Shown: piece by piece, positions 33,762 to 42,063 of the stretch
Position numbering within the stretch: position 1 is the stretch's first letter
How the letters are laid out: every line of letters begins with the position of its first letter
NCBI GenBank assembly: GCA_038524795.1
Contig: JBCBIJ010000007.1
Coordinates: 62,001-126,000 of the forward strand
Length of the DNA stretch: 64,000 nucleotides
Origin: CALBPI01 sp038524795
GTDB taxonomy: Bacteria > Pseudomonadota > Gammaproteobacteria > Steroidobacterales > Woeseiaceae
Reading direction: 5' to 3'
Made by a program: the position numbers and the translations under genes
The notes under the pieces: generated by a model
Database searches by the model: none
What the model was told of the DNA's origin: nothing
What the model saw: the letters and a program-made list of their open reading frames with translations, nothing else

Positions 33762-35108
33762 ATGAACAGTGCGGACACCATTGTGGCGCGGGCCACCGCG
33801 GCTGGGCGCGGCGGCGTAGCCGTGGTGCGGGTGTCGGGTCCTGCGACGGCGTCACTCGTGGAGGCTGTCACCGGCGACTTACCGCGGCCGCGTGAGGCTG
33901 CGCTCCGGGAATTCCACGATACGGATGGCACGCCCATCGATACCGGGCTCGTGCTCTGGTTCCCGGCGCCCCGCTCGTTCACGGGTGAAGACGTGGCCGA
34001 GTTCCAGGGTCATGGCGGCCGCGTTGTGGTCGACCTGCTCGTCGCCCGACTCTGCAGCCTGGGTGCGCGTCCCGCGCGTCCCGGCGAGTTCTCCGAGCGC
34101 GCCTTCCTCAATGACAAGCTGGACCTGGCGCAGGCCGAAGCCATTGCCGATCTGGTCGATAGTGGCTCGGCGCAGGCCGCGCGCGCAGCGGTGCGTAGTT
34201 TGCAGGGCGCGTTCTCTCAGGCTGTCCACGCTCTCGTCGAAGAGATCACGACGCTGCGCATGCACGTGGAGGCGGCGATCGACTTCCCCGAGGAGGAAAT
34301 CGATTTCCTTGATGACGCCGGGCTGCACGCGCGGCTTGATCAAACACGGGTCGCATTCAATGCGCTTCAGCAGCGTGCTCAGCGGGGTCGCGCGCTCAAC
34401 GACGGGCTCACCGTCGTTCTCGCGGGCGCCCCCAATGTCGGCAAGTCGAGCCTGCTCAATGCCCTGTCAGGCGATGACACGGCAATCGTGACCGACATCG
34501 CCGGTACCACGCGAGACCTCATTGAAACCACGCTCGATGTGGCGGGTTTGCCCGTGACGCTCATCGATACGGCCGGTTTGCGTGAGACGGATGACGTGGT
34601 GGAGCGCGAAGGCGTCAGACGCTCTCGCGAGGCCGCGGCGCGCGCCGATCATTTGCTCGTGATGGTTGAGGCGACGGGTAATCTCGAGGTACAGGCCGCG
34701 GCGCTGGCGGATGTCTTGCCGGATAACATTCCACGCACACTCGTCGTGAACAAAATCGATCTCGTCGAGACGCCCCCGTTACTCGAACCGGCTGACGCGT
34801 CAGCTGTATGGCTGTCGGCGACGCGCGGCGATGGCGTGGCAGCGCTGCAGCAACGACTGCATGAGGTTGCAGGCCTCGCCGGCGATATCGGTGGCGGATT
34901 CTCGGCGCGCCGACGCCATCTCGAATGCATAGAAACGGCGCGCGCGCATTTTGATGCGGCTGTGGTGCGGCTAGAACGAGACCGCGCCGGCGAGCTCATG
35001 GCCGAGGAGTTACGGCTGGCGCAGCAGGCGCTGTCCGAAATCACGGGGGCGTTTACGAGCGACGACCTGCTTGGTCGAATCTTCTCGTCGTTTTGTATCG
35101 GCAAATAG
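33762..35108 (+). CDS. mnmE: tRNA modification GTPase MnmE
   Basis: 448 residues. The N-terminal folate-binding domain starts DTIVARATAAGRGGVAVVRVSG; a helical domain follows, with the inserted G domain (GAPNVGKSS, DIAGTTRD, DTAGL, NKID). The C-terminus is FCIGK, whose Cys is the conserved MnmE residue. With MnmG it makes the (carboxymethyl)aminomethyl group on wobble uridine. The stop codon lies in a 12-bp tandem repeat that provides two further in-frame TAG codons. It is separated from mnmG by about 5 kb. Confidence 0.98.
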   Translation: MNSADTIVARATAAGRGGVAVVRVSGPATASLVEAVTGDLPRPREAALREFHDTDGTPIDTGLVLWFPAPRSFTGEDVAEFQGHGGRVVVDLLVARLCSLGARPARPGEFSERAFLNDKLDLAQAEAIADLVDSGSAQAARAAVRSLQGAFSQAVHALVEEITTLRMHVEAAIDFPEEEIDFLDDAGLHARLDQTRVAFNALQQRAQRGRALNDGLTVVLAGAPNVGKSSLLNALSGDDTAIVTDIAGTTRDLIETTLDVAGLPVTLIDTAGLRETDDVVEREGVRRSREAAARADHLLVMVEATGNLEVQAAALADVLPDNIPRTLVVNKIDLVETPPLLEPADASAVWLSATRGDGVAALQQRLHEVAGLAGDIGGGFSARRRHLECIETARAHFDAAVVRLERDRAGELMAEELRLAQQALSEITGAFTSDDLLGRIFSSFCIGK

Positions 35109-35132
35109 TCGGGCAAATAGTCGGGCAAGTAG
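35098..35132 (+). repeat. 12-bp tandem repeat at the mnmE stop codon
   Basis: Three copies: TCGGCAAATAG (11 bp, ending with the mnmE stop), TCGGGCAAATAG and TCGGGCAAGTAG. Each ends in TAG and the three stops are in the same frame. It looks like a small slippage duplication of the gene end. Confidence 0.85.
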
Positions 35133-35154
35133 CCGGGAAAGCCGCGCCTGTGAA

Positions 35155-36330
35155 TCAGCGGTCGTTCTTGTAGTCCGACAGATTGACCACGTCGCTGCCC
35201 CGCTCCGCGTTCGTACTACCGTCGGCCGCAATGGATCGCACGCAGTTGCGGCCCGCCGCCTTGGCTGAGTAGAGCGCCATATCCGCGCGGCGCAGCAAGG
35301 TGTCAATGGGCTCGGCGCCCGAGAACTCGGCGACGCCTGCGGACACCGTGATCGAGATACCGCTGCCAAAGCCATGTCCGGCCGTCACACCCCGCACGCG
35401 TTCGGCACACTGCTGCGCACCCGCCAGGCGCGTTCGCGGCAGAATCAGGATGAACTCCTCCCCGCCGTAACGTCCGAGCCGTCGGTCGTCGACTACGGGT
35501 TCGATTTCGTCGAGTAGCCGAAGCTCGGCGCGAATGCGGTTTGAGAAATCCGCCAGTACGCGGTCGCCGACCATGTGGCCAAAGCGGTCGTTGACCTGCT
35601 TGAAGTAGTCCAGGTCGACGATGACGATGCTGAACGGCTCGCAGTAACGCAGCGACGCTTCCCGGAGCCGGCCCAGCGTCTCGATAATGGCGCGTCGGTT
35701 GTAGGCCTGCGTCAGATCGTCACGCTCGGCCAGATGGGACACTTCACGAACCATGGTCTCGAGCTGCTCGTTGCGCGTGTAGAGCGCATCGCGGAGGCCG
35801 CTGACGTGAATGCCGAAGTACGCGCACCAGATCATGAGGCTGCCGACCACCACGGCGCGGAATACGACTTGTGAGAGCGTCTCATTGCCGGCCGCGAGAT
35901 CGATACCGCTCATCGTGACGTAACCCACGAAGGCCGCAAACGCGAGCCCTGCAAACTGGCGAGGCCGGAGCTGGAAGGTGCCGAACATGAGCACGATGAG
36001 AAACACGGCCAGCAGCAGGTCGCGCCACTCGGGTACGACGTACATCAGCAGCATAAGCCAGCTCAGTCCCACGCCACATTGCGCGAGCGTCAGGGACGGG
36101 TCTTTGAAGCGCAGGTTGAAGCCCGTGGCAAAGGCCGACCAAAAGCCGATGACCGACACGATAGCGCCCACACCCAGGCTTGTGAGCACCCAGGCCGGCG
36201 TGCCGATGAGGTTGAGCAGCCAGGCCGAGCCCGTGACGACAGCCCAGAGGGCGTACAAGGTCACAGACATCATGAAGCGCTGCATGCGCAGGCGCTGACG
36301 GGCCTCCGTATCTCGACTCGGTTTAGACAT
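35155..36330 (-). CDS. Membrane-bound diguanylate cyclase (GGDEF)
   Basis: 391 residues. About six hydrophobic helices (residues 18-175) precede a short linker helix and a GGDEF domain (about 205-370). The active-site motif is GGEEF at 289-293, with the metal site SIVIVDLDYFKQVND and the end ADMALYSAKAAGRN. It should make cyclic di-GMP from two GTP. The RxxD inhibitory site normally just before GGEEF is missing (VDDRRLGRYGGEEF), so product inhibition at that site is not expected. It stands alone, convergent with mnmE. Confidence 0.92.
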   Translation of the reverse strand: MSKPSRDTEARQRLRMQRFMMSVTLYALWAVVTGSAWLLNLIGTPAWVLTSLGVGAIVSVIGFWSAFATGFNLRFKDPSLTLAQCGVGLSWLMLLMYVVPEWRDLLLAVFLIVLMFGTFQLRPRQFAGLAFAAFVGYVTMSGIDLAAGNETLSQVVFRAVVVGSLMIWCAYFGIHVSGLRDALYTRNEQLETMVREVSHLAERDDLTQAYNRRAIIETLGRLREASLRYCEPFSIVIVDLDYFKQVNDRFGHMVGDRVLADFSNRIRAELRLLDEIEPVVDDRRLGRYGGEEFILILPRTRLAGAQQCAERVRGVTAGHGFGSGISITVSAGVAEFSGAEPIDTLLRRADMALYSAKAAGRNCVRSIAADGSTNAERGSDVVNLSDYKNDR

Positions 36331-36397
36331 CCCGACAGGTTATCCCCGCAACAGCACCAATACTGCGGGGACTGTCACGAAATCGGGCGCTATCCCG

Positions 36398-37576
36398 TCA
36401 CATAAGCAGCTTTTCGCGTCGGTAGAACAGGACGGCGATCGCGGCGAACAGCACTCCGAGACCCAGCGTCGAGCCCACCGAAATGGCCACGAAGGTCGGG
36501 TTCAGCGGTTCCCCCTTGATGAGGTCGAGCATGAGCAGGTGCTGCGACATGCTTGGCACCGCCATCCAGGCGGCCGTCGACTTCAGGTTCATGACAGCAG
36601 CAACCATGATGGGCAGCGTGGGTGCGAGCATGGCGAAGGTCACGTAGCTTTGCGCTTCCTTGAAGCTCTTCGTGAACGACGCGACAACGGTCATCAGCGA
36701 CGCGCCGATGAGCGTGAACGGAACCATGAAAAGGAAGGCTGTGACGACCTGCGTGGGGCCGAATTCGACACTCATGCCCAGCCGTTGCAGCGGCACATAG
36801 CCGAGCGCGGCGGCCAGCGCCACAAGTGCGATGGCCAGCGACAAACTCATAAAGAAGCAGGTGGCCGCCAGCTTGCCCAGCAGTAAGGCCGTGCGTGTGA
36901 CGGGCAGGGTCAGCAGAGGTTCGAGCGAACCGCGTTCACGCTCACCGGCCGTGGTGTCGATGGCCAGGTACATCCCGCCCGCGAGCATTGAGAACAACAG
37001 GAAATAAGACAGCACGCCGAGCACGAGCCCCGCGCGACCGCTTGGCGTTGAGGTGTCGATTTCGTCGATGTTGATCGCGCGCGCCACGTTCGGGTCGATG
37101 CCGCGCGCGAGGAGTCGCATGGCGCCCACCTGCTGCGACCAGCCGTTGATGTAGCCACGAGCACGTCGCGCTTGGCGGGAGGTGCTCTGGTCCGAGCCAT
37201 CGAGCACGAGGCTCACACGCGCAGGCTTAGCTGCGTTCCAGCTCTCTCCGTAACCCGCGTCGACGAGCAACACCATTTCCTTTTCGCCGTCACGCACGAG
37301 ACCAATGGCCGTCTGGGCGTCAACCTCGAGCAGTTCGATCTCGGTGTCCTGCTGTCCCAGGTAGGTCATGAGACTCGGTGCATATTCGGCGCCCACGACC
37401 GCGAGCGGCAACGGCTTCTGCGCTTTGCCCGTGGCCTGGTTGAGTGTCAGCGAAATGACGCCCGCAAAAATGACGGGACCGAACAGCGGCCCGAACACGA
37501 GTGCCGAAAGCATCGTGCGTCGGTCGCGGAAGTTGTCCTTGATTTCCTTAAGGACAATGGTCAGGAAGCGGTTCAT
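36398..37576 (-). CDS. ABC-2 type transporter permease (NatB-like)
   Basis: 392 residues. One N-terminal membrane helix (about 25-45, MLSALVFGPLFGPVIFAGVI) is followed by a large extracytoplasmic domain (about 55-180) and a cluster of five or so C-terminal membrane segments, starting near GLVLGVLSYFLLFSMLAGGMYLA. GERERGSLEPLLTLPVTR is the conserved ABC-2 permease motif. It is the NatB / ABC-2 exporter layout; sodium export is the classical role, but the substrate here is not proved. Its start overlaps the ATPase gene stop by 4 bp. Confidence 0.88.
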   Translation of the reverse strand: MNRFLTIVLKEIKDNFRDRRTMLSALVFGPLFGPVIFAGVISLTLNQATGKAQKPLPLAVVGAEYAPSLMTYLGQQDTEIELLEVDAQTAIGLVRDGEKEMVLLVDAGYGESWNAAKPARVSLVLDGSDQSTSRQARRARGYINGWSQQVGAMRLLARGIDPNVARAINIDEIDTSTPSGRAGLVLGVLSYFLLFSMLAGGMYLAIDTTAGERERGSLEPLLTLPVTRTALLLGKLAATCFFMSLSLAIALVALAAALGYVPLQRLGMSVEFGPTQVVTAFLFMVPFTLIGASLMTVVASFTKSFKEAQSYVTFAMLAPTLPIMVAAVMNLKSTAAWMAVPSMSQHLLMLDLIKGEPLNPTFVAISVGSTLGLGVLFAAIAVLFYRREKLLM

Positions 37577-38304
37577 GCGGCGTCCTCCGTGCGACCGATG
37601 GCGCGCACGAAGGCGTCCTCAAGATCGTCACAACCGGTCTTCTGCCGGATCGCGTCCGTGGTACCGGCCATGGAGACGCGGCCGTTGGCGATGATGACGA
37701 TCTCGTCGCAGAGCGCCGCAACCTCCTGCATGACGTGCGAGGAGAACAAGACGCAACAACCGTCTTCGCGCAGTTTGCGGATGATGTGGCGCAGGCTTCG
37801 CGTGGCCATCACGTCGAGGCCGTTCGTCGGCTCATCGAGAATCACGTTCTTGGGACCGTGCACGAGCGCACGCGCCAGTGCGACCTTAATCTTCTGGCCT
37901 TGCGAGAAGCCCTTGGTACGCCGGTCGGCAAAGTCGTGAATCTCAAGCAGGTCGATCATGCGCTGCACGCGATCGCCACGCTCTGATTTGTCGACACCGT
38001 GCATGGCGGCGAAGTAGGCAATGTTCTCGCGTGCGGTGAGCTGGTTGTAGAGGCCAGCGCCGTGCGGCAAGGCACCCAGTCGCCGGCGCACCTCGAGCGG
38101 GTCGCGGCCGACATCGATGCCGTCGACACTGGCGCTGCCCTGGTCGGGCTGGATCGCCGTGTAGAGCACGCGCAGCGTCGTCGACTTGCCCGCACCGTTG
38201 GGTCCAAGCAGACCGGTGATGCGGCCATCGGGCGCTGAGAAACTCACGTCAGTGACGGCCTTCACTTTGCCAAAAGACTTGGCAATGTTGCGTACTTCGA
38301 TCAT
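37573..38304 (-). CDS. ABC transporter ATP-binding protein (NatA-like)
   Basis: 243 residues from the ATG at 38304, chosen because TGAGGA stands at the right distance; an in-frame start at 38340 would lie inside the upstream gene. It has Walker A GPNGAGKST, the Q-loop region, signature FSQGQKIKVALARAL (KGFSQGQ instead of LSGGQ), Walker B NVILDEPTNGLD and the H-loop SSHVM. It powers the adjacent permease and overlaps it by 4 bp. The S33 hydrolase gene ends just upstream (8 bp gap), so the three may be one operon. Confidence 0.95.
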   Translation of the reverse strand: MIEVRNIAKSFGKVKAVTDVSFSAPDGRITGLLGPNGAGKSTTLRVLYTAIQPDQGSASVDGIDVGRDPLEVRRRLGALPHGAGLYNQLTARENIAYFAAMHGVDKSERGDRVQRMIDLLEIHDFADRRTKGFSQGQKIKVALARALVHGPKNVILDEPTNGLDVMATRSLRHIIRKLREDGCCVLFSSHVMQEVAALCDEIVIIANGRVSMAGTTDAIRQKTGCDDLEDAFVRAIGRTEDAA

Positions 38305-38311
38305 GACGTCC

Positions 38312-39805
38312 TCAGGGCGTGGGGCCGATGGTGCTGACAAAAAACGGGGTCGGGCCCAGGCGGTCGACGCAGGTGGCGTCGAGCGCTTCGGGGTCGAGTG
38401 TGTTCACAAACTCACCGAGCAGTCGTGGCACGCAACCCGTCGCGCTGATGATGTGGCCTTGTCCCGGCGCCACGATGTGGCGCGAGACGGACAAGGTCTT
38501 CGCGGCCTTGTCGCCGTTTTCGGGCGGCGTCACGGGGTCGTACTGGCCCGACAGAATCAGTGTTGGCACGTCGCTCACTATGGCCTTGCCGTTGTCGGGG
38601 TCGACGGGGCCGCGCGGCCAGCCGTCGCACATGGCATTAAGCCCCTCAATCTGCACTTCGCCCAGGTAGGTATTCGCGAGCGCTTCGCGATCAATGTCGG
38701 CTTCGTCGTACAGCGGTGCATCTTCACTGCACACCACGCTGTTGTGCATGCCGAGCGCCAGCAGGCCGTCGAACTGGGTCTCGATCAGAGAGGCCTGGCT
38801 TGCCAGCATGCCGAAGCGGCCTTGCACGGCTTCGTTGATCATGAGCGGCAACAGCGCACGCGTTGCCGGTGAGTAGCTCGACATGCGCACCACGGCGGCC
38901 AGCATGCTGTCGTTGATGGTCTGGTCACGCATGGCGCCCGTCTGCGGGTGCGCCACCCTCAGCGTCACCGGTGTTTCCGCCAGCGTGGCGCGAAGGCCAT
39001 CGAAGTCGGCGCCTAAGTTCGGGAACGCGGTGCTGCAGGACTCAGACTCGGCGCAGCGGCTAAACAGCTTGTCGAGACTGTCCTGCGCGTCTGTGGCCAG
39101 GGCCGGGCCCAGTAGTTCGTCACCGGGGACGACGCCGTCGATGATGACGCTGCGGGTGGATTCCGGGTAGCGGCGCAGGTAGGCGAGCGCGACGCGTGAG
39201 CCGTAAGAACCGCCCCAGAGGTTGAGCTGCTCGTATCCGAGGGCCAATCGCACAGCGTTGAGATCGTCGATGGCGACGCTCGTGGTGTAGAAGCGCAGGT
39301 CGGCATCGAGGGCATCAATGCAATTGCGTGTGAAGGTGCGGATCGCCTCGACGTCGCCGCTCCACATATCGGCCGTGGGGTCGCTGGGCTGCGGGCAGTC
39401 GAGCTTATTGGATCGTCCCGTGCCCCGCTGGTCGACGAGCAGGATCGGGCGGTCGCGCTGGATGTTGCCGAAAGCCCCGCCCACCTGAAGATACGAATCT
39501 ATGGCTGACTGTCCGGGCCCGCCCGCGAGTAGGACGAGCGGATCGGGAAGCGCCTCGACGTTGAGTGCCGGGATCACGGCGACCGCAAGCTCGATGCTGC
39601 GGCCATCGGGATCTTCCGGGTTCTCGGGGCGCGCAAAGCTGCCGCACAGGGCCTTGGCCGTATCGAAACCCGGTCCCGCGTCGATGCGGCAGGGCTCGAG
39701 TTCGAGGGTCGGGCCCGACGGGGCCGGATCCTGGGCCAGCGCGGTCAGCGCCAGGATGGCGGCGGCTGCGGCCACCAGGGTCTTGAAGGCAATCGGCATT
39801 CGCAT
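38312..39805 (-). CDS. Exported alpha/beta hydrolase, S33 / TAP-like peptidase family
   Basis: 497 residues with a signal peptide (about 1-24, ...ALTALAQ). The alpha/beta hydrolase core has the oxyanion segment LAGGPGQS (93-100), VDQRGTGRS, nucleophile Ser200 in GGSYGS, the acid Asp in LSGQYDPVTPP and the His in GQGHIIS. The C-terminal segment is of the TAP type (tripeptidyl aminopeptidase-like). It probably cleaves short peptides or proline-containing substrates in the periplasm or outside the cell. It lies directly upstream of the ABC exporter genes. Confidence 0.9.
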   Translation of the reverse strand: MRMPIAFKTLVAAAAAILALTALAQDPAPSGPTLELEPCRIDAGPGFDTAKALCGSFARPENPEDPDGRSIELAVAVIPALNVEALPDPLVLLAGGPGQSAIDSYLQVGGAFGNIQRDRPILLVDQRGTGRSNKLDCPQPSDPTADMWSGDVEAIRTFTRNCIDALDADLRFYTTSVAIDDLNAVRLALGYEQLNLWGGSYGSRVALAYLRRYPESTRSVIIDGVVPGDELLGPALATDAQDSLDKLFSRCAESESCSTAFPNLGADFDGLRATLAETPVTLRVAHPQTGAMRDQTINDSMLAAVVRMSSYSPATRALLPLMINEAVQGRFGMLASQASLIETQFDGLLALGMHNSVVCSEDAPLYDEADIDREALANTYLGEVQIEGLNAMCDGWPRGPVDPDNGKAIVSDVPTLILSGQYDPVTPPENGDKAAKTLSVSRHIVAPGQGHIISATGCVPRLLGEFVNTLDPEALDATCVDRLGPTPFFVSTIGPTP

Positions 39806-40155
39806 GGTCGGCTCTCGTCGTCAGGCCAGCGTGAAGTCGCGCCGCAGTATGCACAAAAAATAGTGAACAAACAGTGATCTGCGGGGCGCGGCTCCAGTTG
39901 GGCCCGAATCGGCTCAGCGGCCGCTTGTCGCCACCTGCTGGCGCTAAGCGCTTGATTCTTTGATCGAACCCGGGTCCGTCGACCCAAACGACGGCGCGCG
40001 CACGCCGATGACGGTGGCGGATTCCTGTGAACAGCGCGAAACACCGCCAGCCGAGCCGCCCACGCGGTGCGTTGCGCGCTTTTGGTTGCGGGGCCGGGCA
40101 GTTAGACTTGCCGACCTGATTTCAGAGCGTCAGCACGACGACCCAGCGCAAGAGC
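39806..40155. other. 350-bp non-coding gap between the S33 hydrolase and mnmG
   Basis: Divergent spacer that must contain promoters for both genes. The part next to the hydrolase (39840-39870) is relatively A-rich. A weak sigma-70-like pair (TTTGGT near 40081, TAGACT at 40103-40108) points to mnmG. I see no tRNA, small RNA or convincing ORF. Confidence 0.4.
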
Positions 40156-42054
40156 ATGAACCCATCCACCCAACGCTTCGATGTGATTGTCATCGGCGGC
40201 GGCCACGCCGGTACCGAAGCCGCCCTGGCTTCGGCACGCGCCGGCGCACGCACGCTGCTCGTGACGCAGTCCATCGAGACCATCGGGCAGATGAGCTGCA
40301 ACCCGGCGATCGGCGGTATTGGCAAGGGCCACCTTGCGCGCGAGGTCGATGCCCTGGGTGGGGTTATGGCGCAGGCGATCGATGAGGCTGGCATCCAATT
40401 CCGCACGCTGAACGCCAGCAAGGGTCCGGCCGTGCGGGCCACACGTGCTCAGGCCGACCGCGTGCTTTACCGCCAGGCGATCCGCCGCCGCGTCGAGGCG
40501 CAGGCTGGGCTTGCCCTCTTTCAGGCGACGATCACCGATCTCGTGGTCGAGGGCGGTCGCGTTCGAGGTGTCGAGACGGGTCTCGGGCATCGTTTTGAAG
40601 CGGACGCAGTCGTGCTCACCGTGGGCACGTTCCTGGGCGGCAAGATTCACGTCGGGCGAAGCGCGTCGGCCGGCGGTCGTGCAGGCGATCCGCCCTCCAA
40701 TCTGCTTGCCGAACGGCTGCGCGAGCTGCCCTTCCGCGTCGGTCGCCTGAAGACGGGCACGCCGCCGCGCCTCGACGGCCGAACGCTCGACTACGACGTC
40801 ATGCAGGTGCAGCACGGCGACACGCCCGCACCCGTGTTCTCGTTCCTGGGTCGGCGTGCGCAGCACCCCGAACAGGTGCCCTGCCACATCACCTACACGA
40901 ACGAGGCCACGCACGAGATCATCCGGGCTGCGCTGCACGACTCGCCCATGTTCTCGGGCGACATCGAAGGCGTCGGGCCGCGGTACTGTCCGTCCGTCGA
41001 AGACAAAGTCGTTCGGTTCGCGGATAAGGCCTCGCACCAGGTGTTTGTGGAGCCCGAAGGTCTCGAGACCTTTGAGGTCTACCCCAACGGCATTTCGACG
41101 AGCCTGCCCTGGGAAGCGCAGCTCGACATGGTGCGCAGCATTGCGGGTTTCGAGAACGCGCACATCACGCGCCCGGGCTACGCGATTGAGTACGACTACT
41201 TCGATCCGCGCGACCTGGAACCCACGCTTCAGACCCGGCACTTGCCCGGGCTGTATTTCGCGGGCCAGATCAACGGCACGACGGGCTACGAAGAAGCTGC
41301 GGCGCAGGGCCTGCTGGCCGGTCTCAACGCGGCACGTATGGCGCAGTCGCTCGAGCCCTGGTACCCGCGTCGCGACGAAGCCTACCTCGGCGTTCTCGTC
41401 GACGATCTCGTGACGCAAGGGGCGCAGGAGCCCTACCGTATGTTCACGAGCCGCGCCGAGCACCGGCTGCTGCTGCGCGAGGACAATGCAGACCGGCGTC
41501 TCACGCCCGTCGGTCGCAAGCTTGGGCTCGTGGACGACGCGCGTTGGCGAGTCTTCGAAGCACGACAGGCCGAGGCGGCGCGCGAGCACACGCGTCTGGC
41601 AGGCATCAACGTTCGGGCCGGGCAGATCGAGGGCGTGGCGCGAGACGCCAAGGCACTCGATGTGTTGCGTCGCCCCGAGTTCGATCACAGCTCACTCACG
41701 TCGCATGACAGTGTGGGCCCGATGCCGTCCACCGAGCATGCGGAAGGCTACCTGGCCACGGCAGAGTTCGCCGAGCAGGTGGCGCTGCAGGTCGAAACGG
41801 ACGTGAAGTACCAAGGCTACGTCGAACGCCAGCAGCGTGAGGTGGCCCAGCAGCGGCGCCAGGCCGATTTGCGCCTGCCCGACGATCTTGATTACGCGGT
41901 CGTGCATGGGCTCTCGAACGAAGCGCGTCAAAAGCTCGCCGATGTGCGACCGGGCACCATTGGCCAGGCCTCCCGCATTGCCGGTGTGACGCCGGCGGCG
42001 ATCTCTCTGCTGCTGATTCATATGAAGAAGCGGGCCCTGAAGCAGAGCGCCTGA
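40156..42054 (+). CDS. mnmG: tRNA uridine 5-carboxymethylaminomethyl modification enzyme MnmG (GidA)
   Basis: 632 residues, normal length. The N-terminal FAD-binding site is IVIGGGHAGTEAALASARAG; the family block SCNPAIGGIGKGHLAREVDALGG follows; then GTFLGGKIHVG, TGTPPRL and GQINGTTGYEEAAAQGLLAGLNAA. The C-terminal MnmE-binding region ends ISLLLIHMKKRAL. It works with MnmE on wobble uridines. The oppA lipoprotein gene starts 9 bp downstream, so the peptide-transporter operon may be partly read from the mnmG promoter. Confidence 0.98.
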   Translation: MNPSTQRFDVIVIGGGHAGTEAALASARAGARTLLVTQSIETIGQMSCNPAIGGIGKGHLAREVDALGGVMAQAIDEAGIQFRTLNASKGPAVRATRAQADRVLYRQAIRRRVEAQAGLALFQATITDLVVEGGRVRGVETGLGHRFEADAVVLTVGTFLGGKIHVGRSASAGGRAGDPPSNLLAERLRELPFRVGRLKTGTPPRLDGRTLDYDVMQVQHGDTPAPVFSFLGRRAQHPEQVPCHITYTNEATHEIIRAALHDSPMFSGDIEGVGPRYCPSVEDKVVRFADKASHQVFVEPEGLETFEVYPNGISTSLPWEAQLDMVRSIAGFENAHITRPGYAIEYDYFDPRDLEPTLQTRHLPGLYFAGQINGTTGYEEAAAQGLLAGLNAARMAQSLEPWYPRRDEAYLGVLVDDLVTQGAQEPYRMFTSRAEHRLLLREDNADRRLTPVGRKLGLVDDARWRVFEARQAEAAREHTRLAGINVRAGQIEGVARDAKALDVLRRPEFDHSSLTSHDSVGPMPSTEHAEGYLATAEFAEQVALQVETDVKYQGYVERQQREVAQQRRQADLRLPDDLDYAVVHGLSNEARQKLADVRPGTIGQASRIAGVTPAAISLLLIHMKKRALKQSA

Positions 42055-42063
42055 CCCCAAGCG

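Noticed and set aside
39930..40010. GGTTCGATC-like string on the minus strand resembling a tRNA T-loop
   Set aside because: The bases on each side cannot pair as a T-stem and no acceptor or anticodon arms can be drawn.
40102..41688. Open frame of about 528 codons antisense to mnmG
   Set aside because: Composition is typical of a mirror frame of a GC-rich gene, and the start lies inside the conserved mnmG body. No family features.
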